Shown: positions 1 through 8,391, numbered from the stretch's first letter. The stretch: DNA of 64,000 nt from Nitrospira moscoviensis (GCF_001273775.1 NZ_CP011801.1:1590001-1654000); one strand, 5' to 3'. Translations and numbers: made by a program. Notes: generated from the letters alone by a model not told the origin.

Positions 1-30
1 ATTTTGACGCCATCATGCTCAAACGACCTT

Positions 31-153
31 GAGGATGTTGAAAAAGCCCGCCTGCTGCGTTCTCGCATCACTCGGACCCTCAACGTACCCCAGAGGGTCC
101 GCCTCGGGCCCTCGCTCGTTGCGGCCTTGCGGTCGGGCTTTTTGAACATCCTC
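31..153. repeat. Long imperfect palindrome, copy 1 of 5
   Basis: The outer 20 bases (31-50) are the reverse complement of 134-153 with one mismatch. The interior holds the shared family core: gcgttctcg, then cgtacc, an agggt element and tgcggccttg. Related copies lie at 28559, 29693, 30934 and 35446. It ends just before the start of the first gene. No ORF is evident. It could fold into a long hairpin in RNA or be a MITE/REP-type element. Confidence 0.8.
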
Positions 154-167
154 TAAGCCAAACCGCC

Positions 168-1349
168 GTGCCCGCTCAATCATTCCTGGATCCGCTCAAA
201 ATTCACCTCGCCTCCTGGGGACTGAAGCGGTTTACGTCGGACGCGGAGTATTTCGCGTGGCAGCGGGAGATGTTGTCGACCCAGGAGTTGCATCGGCTGC
301 ATGAGCTCGTCGAGCTGAAGCGTCGAGGCACGGCGGCCGACGAGGCGGCTTTCTACGATGCGACGGCGGCTCCGCGCATCCTTCCTGCTCTCTATAGCCA
401 GCGCTACGACTACTACGGCGCGATCGGTCCGCTCGTTGCCGCGCGGCTTGCCGATGCGCATTCGGTGCTCGATTTCGGTTGCGGCGTCGGGATCCTCACG
501 ACCTTCTATGCCGCGCAATTTCCCGAGAAACAGTTTGTGGGCATCGATCGTTCGCCTCAATCGGTCGTGCGAGCCAACGAGGCGGCTGCGGCGCGCGGGC
601 TCCGCAACGTGCGTTTCGAACAACATGATGTCGAGCAGGGGCCCTGCTCCGGTTCCTACGACGTGATTCTTGCCACCCATGCCTTGGTGCAAGCGGAACA
701 GGATCCCGGCCTTCCGAGCAGGGATTGGACGACGTTCGAGCGCGACGACGATGCGCAGCGGCAACGGGCGTTTGAAGTCCGTACAGGGATCGGTCTCAAA
801 TTGGATCAGCTCTGCGCGGGGCTGGCTCCCTACGGACGCCTGATCGTATTTGAGAAGACGAGGCTGTTGGCGAGACGGGTGCCGTTTCAGCGCGCCTTGG
901 CGGCCCGTGGATTCATGCAGCTGGAGAAGCCGGAATTGATCCGCTATCGGCTCGTCGAGGAAGTGGCGGACGATGGGCCGTTGTATCTGTTGGGACGGGG
1001 AGAAAAGGATGGTTTGCCGTGGGAGGAATCCCCCGAACCGGATGCAGGCCCCCCATTCGACCAAGCCGGCTTCCCGGAGGCCCCGCACCATGCCGCCGAA
1101 CCGCTCTATGAAAATCACTGGCCGTCCGCGCAGCGGGTGTGGGAGGGACTGCGGGGCAAGCGCGTGCTGGAAGAAACGACGAAGCAGGAGTCGGACGGGC
1201 GCCAACTGCACGTGGAGCTGGGCGCGGTCGGCCGCCTGTTCTATCTCTATTGCGCCAACACGTTCGATCAGCGGCAACTCGTCGTGATGCGTCACGCTCA
1301 GCGCCCGGCGCTGGAAGAGTATTACCGGGGCATCGTGCAGGCCGGCTAG
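168..1349 (+). CDS. Class I SAM-dependent methyltransferase, substrate unknown
   Basis: A 393-aa protein. The Rossmann-fold SAM site is visible around residues 99-125: motif I VLDFGCGVGILT is followed by an acidic strand end (GIDRS), and motif post-I/II follows near FEQHDVE. The N-terminal 70 residues are helical and may bind substrate. The C-terminal 120 residues match no family I recognise. The chosen start is GTG at 168, with only a weak ribosome binding site and the palindromic repeat directly upstream. The 3' end overlaps the convergent neighbour by four bases through a CTAG at the stops. No pathway can be inferred from the neighbours. Confidence 0.75.
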   Translation: MPAQSFLDPLKIHLASWGLKRFTSDAEYFAWQREMLSTQELHRLHELVELKRRGTAADEAAFYDATAAPRILPALYSQRYDYYGAIGPLVAARLADAHSVLDFGCGVGILTTFYAAQFPEKQFVGIDRSPQSVVRANEAAAARGLRNVRFEQHDVEQGPCSGSYDVILATHALVQAEQDPGLPSRDWTTFERDDDAQRQRAFEVRTGIGLKLDQLCAGLAPYGRLIVFEKTRLLARRVPFQRALAARGFMQLEKPELIRYRLVEEVADDGPLYLLGRGEKDGLPWEESPEPDAGPPFDQAGFPEAPHHAAEPLYENHWPSAQRVWEGLRGKRVLEETTKQESDGRQLHVELGAVGRLFYLYCANTFDQRQLVVMRHAQRPALEEYYRGIVQAG

Positions 1350-1813
1350 GCGCGGACGGCGTCGAGAATGGTCTTGGCCGGCAAATTCCCGTCTCCCGCG
1401 GCGTAACGGAGATCCCCCCGCACCAGCTTCAGCGCGGTGCGTTCCTCGTCGATCTCGCGTGGCGTCCGCACACCCAACCTGCGAAACAGCGCGACGGGCG
1501 GACACCAGCCCTGCACGGCGTGCTGCAACAGAAAGACCGCGACGGCCGCGGGCAGGAGAAGCCACCGCCGGCTCACGAAGCGGGTGAGGGCCACGCCGAT
1601 CAGCGAGATGGCGGCCGCATTCGCTTCCAGAACCCGTTCAATATCCCATTCCCGGTCGAGCTCTTGCAGCCGAAGATCCAGGAGCCGGGGGTCGTGGCTC
1701 GCAAAATATGCGACATTGGCTTCGATCTGTCGCGAGATGCGCTGATTCACCTCGTCGTCGGTGTGCCGCGGCACGCGCTCGGTCGTGGGCGGCAACACCA
1801 TATCGTGCGGCAT
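1346..1813 (-). CDS. Small membrane protein with DUF2892/YgaP-type transmembrane domain
   Basis: A 155-aa protein when started at the ATG at 1813, which has GGGAGG six bases upstream. An in-frame start at 1912 would add 33 unconvincing residues. Residues about 64-79 and 84-100 are hydrophobic and probably form a helical hairpin in the inner membrane. They are followed by GWCPPVALFRRLGVRT, the hallmark of the YgaP-like DUF2892 domain. The N-terminal 60 residues are charged and helical. Its function is unknown; this domain accompanies rhodanese or stress genes in other bacteria, but no such partner is here. It is convergent with the upstream methyltransferase. Confidence 0.65.
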   Translation of the reverse strand: MPHDMVLPPTTERVPRHTDDEVNQRISRQIEANVAYFASHDPRLLDLRLQELDREWDIERVLEANAAAISLIGVALTRFVSRRWLLLPAAVAVFLLQHAVQGWCPPVALFRRLGVRTPREIDEERTALKLVRGDLRYAAGDGNLPAKTILDAVRA

Positions 1814-1913
1814 CGAATCCTCCCGAGCTCCATCACATCCCGACAGATCCCGCGCGGCACCTCGCAGGGTCCCTAGAATGTCATCGAGAAAGCCCGTATG
1901 GGGAACGGCCACA

Positions 1914-2159
1914 CGTGAAGGGGGCTTTGCACAGGGTAGGAGGCACTGCTTAGTCGTTCGAAGCGAGGCCTTCAGGCTCTATCCAGAAGAACGCGAAAGT
2001 TCGCTGGTCAAGAGCGTCAAAGAATGCGATCAGAAAATCACGCCGGTCTTGGAAGCGGAGTGGAAAAAACTTTGCGGACCGGAGTGGACCGTATCGTCTC
2101 GCAATACGACAAGTAGCCGGCCAATTCACGGGAGTGTCTGGCGGGCGCTGCGAAGAAGC
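1914..2159. other. Intergenic stretch, no supported gene
   Basis: A 246-bp gap between two minus-strand genes. A plus-strand reading frame across about 1960-2110 encodes charged helical residues (for example ECDQKITPVLEAEWKK), but it has no convincing start or stop and runs into antisense of the MFS gene. It may be a decayed gene fragment. No clear hairpin or RNA gene is seen. Confidence 0.4.
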
Positions 2160-3374
2160 TTAGGAGCGCGGGAGCGGTCGTTCAACCCATCGCCGGTAGA
2201 CGAGCAGGCCGAGCAGCGCAAGCGTGCAAAAGGTTGCTCCCGCATAGAAGGTGAATGAGGCGCCGAGCCGATCCCAGAGGAAGCCGGCCAGCACGCTGGC
2301 GGCCAACGTCGCCAGACCGCCGGCCAGGTTGAAAAACCCGAACGCAGTCCCCCGTAAATCCGCGGGCACCGTATCGGCGACCATCGTGGCGAGCAAGCCT
2401 TGCGTCATGCCCATATGGAGTCCCCACAAGCCGATGCCGGCCAGCACGACGCTCCAATCATCGTGGGCCGCCAGCACGAGATCGGCTCCGATGAGCACCG
2501 CCAGGCCGAACGCCAACAGAGTCGTGTGGCGCATGCGATCGGCCAGTGCGCCGAACGGATAGGCCGATGCGGCGTACACGACGTTCATCGCCACCATGAC
2601 GAGCGGCACCAGGGCGAGCGGCATGCCGCCTTCCTGGGCGCGAAGGACGAGGAAGGCTTCGCTGAACCGGGCGAGCGTGAAGACGGCCCCGAACCCTACC
2701 ACCCACCAATAAGCGGATCGAAGGCGGGTGAGCGTTTCCCATCGAATGGGGTTGGCGCGCGCCGATGCCTGCCGATGCGCCGGTTCCCGGACGCCGACGG
2801 AGAGGAGGGCCACGGAGAGGAACGCCGGAACGACGGCCACCCAAAAGACGGCCCGGAAATCGTCATCCCACAAGAGCATCAATCCGACGGCAAGGACAGG
2901 GCCGGCGATCGCCCCCACGGTATCGAGCGATTGCCGCAAGCCGAAGGCCGCCCCTCGGATGGCGGGCGGCGCGATGTCGGCGATCAGCGCATCCCGCGGC
3001 GCCCCCCGTACGCCTTTGCCGATGCGATCGAGCAGGCGCGCGGTCAGGATCAGACCGATGCCGGAAGCCAATGCGAAAAGCGGCTTCGTGAAGGCCGCCA
3101 GAGCATAGCCGAAGATCGTCAGTCCCTTGCGCTTGCCCCAATAGTCGCTCAGCGTGCCGGAAAATACCTTGACGACCAGTGCCAACGACTCCGCAAGTCC
3201 TTCGACAATCCCTACGGCGATCGTGCCGGTGCCCAACACCGTGACCATGAACAACGGCAGCAGGCTGTGGATCATCTCCGAGGAGGCGTCCATCAGCAGG
3301 CTGACGAGGCCCAGTACCCAGATTCCCGACGGGATCCGGCGCAGCGACCGCTCGGCTGGTGGAGCCGCCTCCAT
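2160..3374 (-). CDS. MFS transporter
   Basis: A 404-aa inner-membrane protein with about 12 hydrophobic helices. The loop 2-3 signature is clear (GTLSDYWGKRKGLT) and is repeated in the second half as GALADRMRHTT, the usual two-fold MFS symmetry. DRIGKGVRGAPRDALIAD is typical of a subgroup of bacterial drug/metabolite efflux-type MFS proteins. Substrate cannot be read from the sequence. The N-terminus MEAAPPAERS is cytoplasmic. It stands alone on this strand, and 258 bp of divergent spacer separate it from the next gene. Confidence 0.85.
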   Translation of the reverse strand: MEAAPPAERSLRRIPSGIWVLGLVSLLMDASSEMIHSLLPLFMVTVLGTGTIAVGIVEGLAESLALVVKVFSGTLSDYWGKRKGLTIFGYALAAFTKPLFALASGIGLILTARLLDRIGKGVRGAPRDALIADIAPPAIRGAAFGLRQSLDTVGAIAGPVLAVGLMLLWDDDFRAVFWVAVVPAFLSVALLSVGVREPAHRQASARANPIRWETLTRLRSAYWWVVGFGAVFTLARFSEAFLVLRAQEGGMPLALVPLVMVAMNVVYAASAYPFGALADRMRHTTLLAFGLAVLIGADLVLAAHDDWSVVLAGIGLWGLHMGMTQGLLATMVADTVPADLRGTAFGFFNLAGGLATLAASVLAGFLWDRLGASFTFYAGATFCTLALLGLLVYRRWVERPLPRS

Positions 3375-3632
3375 GCCGGGGCATTCTACGTGGTCGGAGC
3401 CGCCCTTGCCATTGTGTCGCCATAAGCCCCACCGGACAGACTGTCCGTCGATGGACGAAATGTCAGGACGGCCCCGCCCCCTCGAAACCGCCCGCGCGAT
3501 TCATGTGGTGAGGAGTACGGCGTTTGCGGGACCCTCTCGCGAATCCCTCTCTGGCAAGTGCTTTGCCCCTCAGAGGGCAGAGAGCCAAGGCGCGGTCTTG
3601 GCGCATTCCCAGTCATCAACGAGGAGGTGGAT

Positions 3633-3947
3633 ATGAAACGTGTGATGGCATTCGTCATCGGGCTGTGGCTTCCAGCCGTCGCATGGGCCGCCAACCCGTC
3701 CAATACCTATACCGGCACGACAGTGGAACACGTCGATACGGGGAAGCAAACGCTCAGCATCAAGACCAGAGAGGGGGAGAGGTGGACGTTGCATGTCTCG
3801 GATCCGGAGATGCTGAAAAAACAGAACGTGCAAAAGGGCGACACCGTCAGCGTCCAGGTGGATACGAACAACGAAGTGATCAAAATCGCCAAGGCCGGCG
3901 AGAGTGGATCGAGCGGAGGCGGGATGGAGCCAGGCTCCGGGCAGTAG
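3633..3947 (+). CDS. Small exported protein, function unknown
   Basis: A 104-aa protein starting at the ATG at 3633, preceded by GAGGAGG. A longer frame from 3558 lacks a ribosome site. The signal peptide MKRVMAFVIGLWLPAVAWA ends in AWA, a good signal peptidase I site. The mature part is a small beta-rich domain (YTGTTVEHVDTGKQTLSIKT, then WTLHVSDPEML and VQVDTNNEVIKI) resembling an OB-like or DUF5666-type fold. The tail is Gly/Ser-rich. It lies 38 bp upstream of another exported protein and is probably co-transcribed with it. Confidence 0.65.
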   Translation: MKRVMAFVIGLWLPAVAWAANPSNTYTGTTVEHVDTGKQTLSIKTREGERWTLHVSDPEMLKKQNVQKGDTVSVQVDTNNEVIKIAKAGESGSSGGGMEPGSGQ

Positions 3948-3985
3948 TGTGTCCCCGAGAGGGAGCCAGGAGAGGAGGGCCATCT

Positions 3986-4393
3986 ATGAAACGGGTGAAA
4001 CACGGCGGGGTGGCGTGGGTCGTTGCGGGAGTCGCTTGTGCGGGGCTTGCGGGGAGCGCGCTCGCCCAAGACGGCACGCTCCGTCAATCGGAAAGCGGAG
4101 AAAGCGTGGGCAGCGCGCGCTCGGGATCGGCGATTGGCTCCGATCCGGGGACCTCAGGATCCACCGGCATGAGACGCGACCCCCATTCGGGAACCATGGT
4201 CCCCAACCCCGAACGACCTGGCGGCGAGGCGGGCGCCGACCAACCGGACAGTTCGACCAAACGGTCAGAAGGCGGACAACAGAGCCGGAGCTTTCAAGGG
4301 ATGGCGCAAGTGCCGGCCGGGATCGGCGAACGAGGCACCGGCCAGACACAAAGCACGCTGGAACGATCGGGCGTCGGCGGCAGCGGGCGCTGA
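3986..4393 (+). CDS. Exported low-complexity protein
   Basis: A 135-aa protein. The ATG at 3986 has GAGGAGG close upstream. The N-terminal signal peptide runs to about residue 28 (GSALAQ) and has a likely AXA cleavage site. The mature region is hydrophilic, rich in Gly, Ser, Gln and Pro, and looks disordered. No domain is recognised. It starts like other exported proteins of this window (short MKRV or MRKV N-terminus, then ALAQ). It probably forms a two-gene operon with the preceding exported protein. Confidence 0.6.
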   Translation: MKRVKHGGVAWVVAGVACAGLAGSALAQDGTLRQSESGESVGSARSGSAIGSDPGTSGSTGMRRDPHSGTMVPNPERPGGEAGADQPDSSTKRSEGGQQSRSFQGMAQVPAGIGERGTGQTQSTLERSGVGGSGR

Positions 4394-4405
4394 TTCCGCC
4401 CACGC

Positions 4406-4813
4406 TCACGGCAACGTTCCACCCGGCAAGGTGCCGTCCGGGAGCGTTCCGCCGGGCACCGTTCCGCCGGGGAGCGTGCCGCCGGGCACCGTTCCGCCCG
4501 GGACGGTGCCGCCGGGCAAGGTGCCGCCGGGGAGCGTGCCGCCTGGGACGGTTCCACCAGGGAGCGTTCCGCCGGGGAGCGTTCCCCCGGGAACCGGGCC
4601 GTCCGGTAACATGCCGCCTTCCGGAGTATTATCGAGCCCCGAGATCTGAGGTCGCTCTTCCAACGGCCGTTCCAACTGTGCGTCAGTATGGAGGGGCGGC
4701 CGGTTGTCCGTTGCTCCCGTAAGCAGGCAGCTCAGGCAGGCCAGAAGTGTGAACAGTATCCGGTCGGGGAACGACAGAGCGGAAGCACGCGATCGCCACA
4801 TCATCTGGTGCAT
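4406..4813 (-). CDS. Probable lipoprotein with GGT[L/V]P pentapeptide repeats
   Basis: A 135-aa frame. Residues 18-33 are hydrophobic and contain LLAC, a possible lipobox, so the mature protein may be outer-membrane or periplasmic. Residues 66-135 are 14 consecutive five-residue units of the form GGTLP or GGTVP, running to the stop. The ribosome site is weak. The opposite strand is also open over the repeats (4431-4649, PPGSV/PPGTV units) but has no signal peptide, so I prefer the minus strand. It is convergent with the preceding exported genes. Function is unknown; a flexible cell-envelope spacer is a guess. Confidence 0.45.
   Translation of the reverse strand: MHQMMWRSRASALSFPDRILFTLLACLSCLLTGATDNRPPLHTDAQLERPLEERPQISGLDNTPEGGMLPDGPVPGGTLPGGTLPGGTVPGGTLPGGTLPGGTVPGGTVPGGTLPGGTVPGGTLPDGTLPGGTLP
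4409..4618. repeat. Tandem 15-bp repeat, about 14 units
   Basis: Units of the form gttccgccggggagc / gtgccgccgggcacc are repeated head to tail in phase with codons, giving the pentapeptide array in the minus-strand frame. Point differences between units are mostly synonymous or Leu/Val changes. Confidence 0.85.
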
Positions 4814-5031
4814 ATAGAGATCTCGTCAGTACAGGCCCTTCGTTCATTATTTAGCGAAGCAAGTTACATGCTACCTAGGAACGCGCGCTCTTGGCGATCT
4901 GGCACTCGGGTCGTGCCGGCTTAGATCGGCTTAGAGGAGAGTATCGCGCTCATCCCCGCGCGACGAAGCTTGTCTCGCTGATCTTCATGGAGCTATGATT
5001 GCCACTCCTTCCGATTGAGAGAGGAGGTGCC

Positions 5032-5100
5032 ATGCCACGCGCACCGTTCTCCAGCACATCTTCTTCCGACTTCGTTCTCATACCTGGCGCAGGGAGGTGA
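5032..5100 (+). CDS. Possible 22-aa leader peptide or gene fragment
   Basis: The ATG at 5032 is preceded by a near-perfect GAGAGGAGGT. The 22 codons end at a TGA four bases before the ATG of the next gene, and that gene's own ribosome site (GGGAGGTGA) lies inside the end of this ORF. That arrangement suits translational coupling. The C-terminal residues DFVLIPGAG resemble the first strand of an alpha/beta hydrolase, so it may instead be a truncated hydrolase start. Confidence 0.35.
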   Translation: MPRAPFSSTSSSDFVLIPGAGR

Positions 5101-5104
5101 ACCG

Positions 5105-5464
5105 ATGGGACCGACGAAAGTGGTCGTAGAGGGCAACGGACTCTATGATGCGGTCAGCGGCAAGCTGATCAAAGAGGGCTTCGCGAGCCGGCACGAGCTC
5201 GAGGACTATGTGAACCACCACTATCTGGTCCTGCCGGTGGTGGACAACGCCGGCCGGCCTTGGTCGCTGGACGGAAAGCCCGTCTATTGTCTGCGCGGCG
5301 TGCAATACGAAACGGTGAGCGATGAGAGACTCCACCTTGCCCGCTGCCCGGATTGCGGCGGCATGGGGATTCGGAGCGACGAGTTTACGGTGGAATCGGA
5401 TTGCATTCGTTGTACGGCCTGCGGGCACGAGTTCGATGCTCGCTTGGAAATGATGGAGACGTAG
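5105..5464 (+). CDS. Zinc-ribbon protein, function unknown
   Basis: A 119-aa protein starting at the ATG at 5105 (GGGAGGTGA upstream); an earlier in-frame start at 5015 is less likely. The C-terminus carries two CXXC knuckles, CPDCGG near residue 77 and CTACGHEF near residue 103, forming a zinc ribbon. The N-terminal half (VVVEGNGLYDAVSGKLIKEGF) is a compact domain I do not recognise. It is cytoplasmic with no signal peptide. The spacer of about 290 bp upstream has no other convincing gene except the 22-codon ORF. Confidence 0.65.
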   Translation: MGPTKVVVEGNGLYDAVSGKLIKEGFASRHELEDYVNHHYLVLPVVDNAGRPWSLDGKPVYCLRGVQYETVSDERLHLARCPDCGGMGIRSDEFTVESDCIRCTACGHEFDARLEMMET

Positions 5465-5516
5465 GAGCAGGCTGTGGGCAAGGCCGTCGGCAAGCGGGAC
5501 TGCGCCTATGCGATGC

Positions 5517-6773
5517 TCACCGTTGCGGGCGGGCGCGGGCCGTGTCGGAGAGCTGCGCCAGATTGTAGATGACTCTCGCGCCTGGTTTGAACGTCACGTA
5601 GTACCACATCCATTCCAGCATGACGCGCACCCGGTTGCGAAAACCGATGAGAAAGAAGATGTGCACGCCGCACCAGAGCAGCCACGCGAAGAAGCCGGCG
5701 AACCGGAATCGTCCCAACTGCGCGACGGCTTGCGCGCGCCCGATCGTGCTCAGCATGCCGCGATCCGCATAGGCGAAGGGCCGGCGCTTTTCCGGCGGGA
5801 TGCCGAGGCGGATGAGCCGCGCGACATAGCGCCCTTGCTGCATGGCGACGGGCGCCAAGGCGGGAAGGGGCGTCCCCTCAGGTCCGGCGCAATGGGCCGC
5901 GTCCCCGATCACAAAGATGTGCGGGTCACCGGGAATCGACAGATCCGGCAGCACCTTCACCCGGCCGCTCTGGTCCCGAGGGACGTCGAGCGAGGCCAAC
6001 AAGGGCGACGCTCGGTTGCCGGCTGCCCAGAGGATATTGGTGGTGCGGACGAATTCCGTCCCGATCGTCAGCCCATCGGAGCGGATATCCGTGACCGGGG
6101 TATCGAGCTTGATCGTCACGCCCATGCGCTGCAGCGCGCCCGCGGCGCGCGCGGAGAGATCGGGGCTGAAGGCCGGCAAGATACGCGGCCCGGCTTCGAT
6201 GAGCACGATGGCCAGATCGTCCAGCCGCAGGGATGGAAAATCGGGGCCCAGCGCCCTGCGGCCGATCTCGGCCAGCGCGCCCGCCAACTCCACGCCGGTG
6301 GGGCCGCCGCCGACGATGGCGAACGTCAAGGGATGGCCTTCCCGTTCGGCCTCCTCGAAGGCCAACAGCATGCGCTCGCGCAAGTGCACCGCGTCGGTGA
6401 TTGTCTTCAGCCCCGGCGCATAGGACTCCCAGGCGTCATGCCCGAAATAGGCGTGCCGCGAGCCCGGCGCGACGATCAGGGTGTCGAACGGCACAGGCCC
6501 ATCGTGGTGGAGATGGACTTCCCGCCTGGCGCGATCGATGCGGACGACTTCCTCCATCATCACACGGACATGGCGTTGCCCGCGGAAGATGGCGCGAAAG
6601 GGCCAGGCGATGTCGCCGGGTGAGAGGGCGGCGGTGGCGACTTGATAGAGGAGGGGTTGAAAGCAGTGATGGTTGGTGCGGTCGATCAGCACCACGTCGG
6701 CATCGCGGAGCGACAGGGCGGCCGTCAGGCCGCCAAACCCTCCGCCGATGATGACCACCCCTGTACGAGCCAT
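5517..6773 (-). CDS. ndh: Type II NADH dehydrogenase (NDH-2 family)
   Basis: A 418-aa flavoprotein. The FAD-binding GXGXXG site is at the N-terminus (VVIIGGGFGGLTAALSL), and the family signature HHCFQPLLYQVATAALSP follows. A second Rossmann motif for NADH is at about residue 165 (FAIVGGGPTGVELAGALAE). The C-terminal FAD segment VIGDAAH is near residue 285. Hydrophobic residues late in the protein (FAGFFAWLLWCGVHIFFLIGF) are the usual membrane-associating segment. It oxidises NADH and reduces quinone at the inner membrane without proton pumping. It is a single-gene unit, divergent from a short gene remnant. Confidence 0.9.
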   Translation of the reverse strand: MARTGVVIIGGGFGGLTAALSLRDADVVLIDRTNHHCFQPLLYQVATAALSPGDIAWPFRAIFRGQRHVRVMMEEVVRIDRARREVHLHHDGPVPFDTLIVAPGSRHAYFGHDAWESYAPGLKTITDAVHLRERMLLAFEEAEREGHPLTFAIVGGGPTGVELAGALAEIGRRALGPDFPSLRLDDLAIVLIEAGPRILPAFSPDLSARAAGALQRMGVTIKLDTPVTDIRSDGLTIGTEFVRTTNILWAAGNRASPLLASLDVPRDQSGRVKVLPDLSIPGDPHIFVIGDAAHCAGPEGTPLPALAPVAMQQGRYVARLIRLGIPPEKRRPFAYADRGMLSTIGRAQAVAQLGRFRFAGFFAWLLWCGVHIFFLIGFRNRVRVMLEWMWYYVTFKPGARVIYNLAQLSDTARARPQR

Positions 6774-6841
6774 GCGACGAGAGGAAGGCTACGTGTCGCT
6801 CGCGGACCTGTCAAGGTTGATGGCCGCGAACGTGTGGGAGA

Positions 6842-6950
6842 ATGACGCCGCCGTCGATCCTGACAGTCAACGTGTCGGAGGCGATAGGCGATGTCGAAGC
6901 GTTGCTGCTCCGCCCGGACGAGGCGCAGCGGCTTCTGGTATTGGCCGTCT
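6842..6950 (+). pseudogene. Possible 5' remnant of an alpha/beta hydrolase
   Basis: The frame from ATG 6842 reads TPPSILTVNV, then SEAIGDVEALLLRPDEAQRL and LLVLA. That resembles the N-terminus of dienelactone-hydrolase-like proteins up to the point where HGAGAGM would follow. After about 6950 the similarity stops and the frame continues as antisense of the isomerase gene. A truncated remnant is the best reading, but recognition is from memory of the family only. Confidence 0.3.
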
Positions 6951-7024
6951 GCGTCCCGCCCACGCCTCGTGCCGCCCTACAGCGCGTCCGTCGCTTCCGC
7001 AGCCCTTCGCCCGGCAATCGTGGA

Positions 7025-7450
7025 TCAGTCGATGTTGAGAACTTTCAGGTCGAAGTAGAGCGTCTTGCCTGCCAATGGATGATTGAAGTCCAACGTGACG
7101 GTCTCGTCATTGATGGCGGACACAATGGGCCGGACACTGCGGCCCTGGGCGTCTTTCCCGTGCAGCTGGGTGCCTACGGCGATCTCCGGAGGCAGCTTGT
7201 CTTTGGGCACCTCCTGCAATGCCTCAGGGTCGCGCTCGCCATAGCCTTGGGCTGGCCGGACGGCGGCCTGCTTGGCTTGTCCGACGGTCATGCCCTCGAC
7301 CGCCGTCTCGACGCCGGGGATGATCTGATTGGTTCCCTGGGTATAAGTCAGCGGCTCTTTGCCGACATTGGTATCGATCACCTCGTTGTTATCCAGCTTG
7401 ACGGTGTATTCCAAAGAAACCACGTTTCCGTTGGAGACGGTCTTGTTCAT
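7025..7450 (-). CDS. FKBP-type peptidyl-prolyl isomerase, SlyD-like
   Basis: A 141-aa cytoplasmic protein starting at the ATG at 7450, which has AAGGAG upstream. FKBP strands VVSLEYTVKLDNNEVIDTNV open the domain, and the active-site region LTYTQGTNQIIPGVETAVEGM follows. An IF insert (AYGERDPEALQEVPKD-type, here GYGERDPEALQEVP) is next, and LDFNHPLAGKTLYFDLKV closes it, exactly the SlyD layout. It catalyses proline cis-trans isomerisation and probably acts as a folding chaperone. The His-rich metal-binding tail of E. coli SlyD is absent. Confidence 0.88.
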   Translation of the reverse strand: MNKTVSNGNVVSLEYTVKLDNNEVIDTNVGKEPLTYTQGTNQIIPGVETAVEGMTVGQAKQAAVRPAQGYGERDPEALQEVPKDKLPPEIAVGTQLHGKDAQGRSVRPIVSAINDETVTLDFNHPLAGKTLYFDLKVLNID

Positions 7451-7584
7451 TGGCGACGCTCCTTTCCGGAGAAACCTTGGGGTGGACATTGCGGAATTGC
7501 ACGCTATTTCCACCCTAACAAGGCACTGTGGAGCCGCGCAAGGTGAGGATCGCCCGAGTTCAAACTTATAACGAGGAGGTAGCT

Positions 7585-7677
7585 ATGAAGAAGGTGCTTG
7601 CTCTCGGAGCAGCAGGCGGCTTCATGATGCTGACTGGCGGAGACGTCTACAAATCGGGACCACGGGTAGCTCATTAG
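7585..7677 (+). pseudogene. Truncated paralogue of the exported protein at 56216
   Basis: The ATG at 7585 has a strong AACGAGGAGGT site and encodes MKKVLALGAAGGFMMLTGG, then stops after 30 residues. The first 20 codons closely match the start of the exported protein at 56216 (MRKVLALGAAVMIVGS) in protein and DNA, including the ribosome site region. The rest of that gene is missing. It looks like a 5' fragment whose expression signals survive. The following 200 bp up to 7874 hold no other gene. Confidence 0.5.
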
Positions 7678-7874
7678 GTGGCCTCTATGACCCTTTCGAG
7701 GGATTGCCATTTTTTCTTACATTCGGTATTCCCCTCAAGCCTGTGACGTATCCCACCGGGTCCCTGCCATGAACGGAACGTCGTCATCTTTCCGCTTTCT
7801 GTCCGCGAACCACTCGAACCAGCCGGCCCCTCGCCGTCCAGTGTGTTCAGTCGATTCCTTCTGAGGAGGACACC

Positions 7875-8306
7875 ATGGCCACAATTGCCGAGGTCAACTC
7901 TGCGCCCACTTCGTTCGAATGGCAGGAGACGCACGGCTTGCCGCTGCCGGCGTCGGGTATCCTCGTCTTTTCCTACAGGCGACAGCTGCAGTACATGAAT
8001 CGCCGAGCCTGCGACTTGATCCGGTGCATCAATCATGCGAATGAGGCGCCGGGCTTGGTGCTGCCGTCGCTCTTGATCGACATGTGCGAGGAAATACGGG
8101 TCTGCCTCGACGATCGTTTGAGGGCGCAGATCCGAGAACCATTCCAAGTCGATCGGGTCGTGTCCGAAGGCGGACACAGGCTCCTTCTCCGCGGGTACGG
8201 GCTGCCTGGCCATGCGTCCGGTGCTCCGCCTCGCGCCGTCATCCTCATCGACGAGATGGAGCGGACCGAGGATACTGTCCCGCCGGGCGACACAGACGTC
8301 GCCTGA
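7875..8306 (+). CDS. PAS-like small protein
   Basis: A 143-aa protein with GAGGAGG upstream of its ATG. Residues 28-45 (GILVFSYRRQLQYMNRRA) look like the first strands of a PAS domain, and the segment near residue 110 (RAVILIDEM) like its last strand. The middle is helical. No output domain follows, so it may be a stand-alone sensor or a partner to the PilZ-like protein 85 bp downstream. The fold assignment rests on pattern only. Confidence 0.5.
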   Translation: MATIAEVNSAPTSFEWQETHGLPLPASGILVFSYRRQLQYMNRRACDLIRCINHANEAPGLVLPSLLIDMCEEIRVCLDDRLRAQIREPFQVDRVVSEGGHRLLLRGYGLPGHASGAPPRAVILIDEMERTEDTVPPGDTDVA

Positions 8307-8391
8307 TTCCAAGAGAGCTGTGCCCGGAGCCGGCGTCTGCGGCCGGAGAACCTGCATTAACGGGACATGACATGTCACAGCAGGGCCGCGT

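Noticed and set aside
180..1565. Minus-strand open frame of 461 codons
   Set aside because: It is antisense to a methyltransferase with clear SAM motifs and is basic, low-complexity Arg-rich, typical of shadow frames in GC-rich DNA.
2400..3425. 341-codon plus-strand frame
   Set aside because: Antisense of the MFS gene, Arg/Glu/Gln-rich shadow.
4431..4649. Plus-strand PPGSV/PPGTV repeat ORF (72 aa) as a collagen-like protein
   Set aside because: Lacks signal peptide and ribosome site, while the opposite strand has a lipoprotein-like N-terminus; kept only as an alternative reading.
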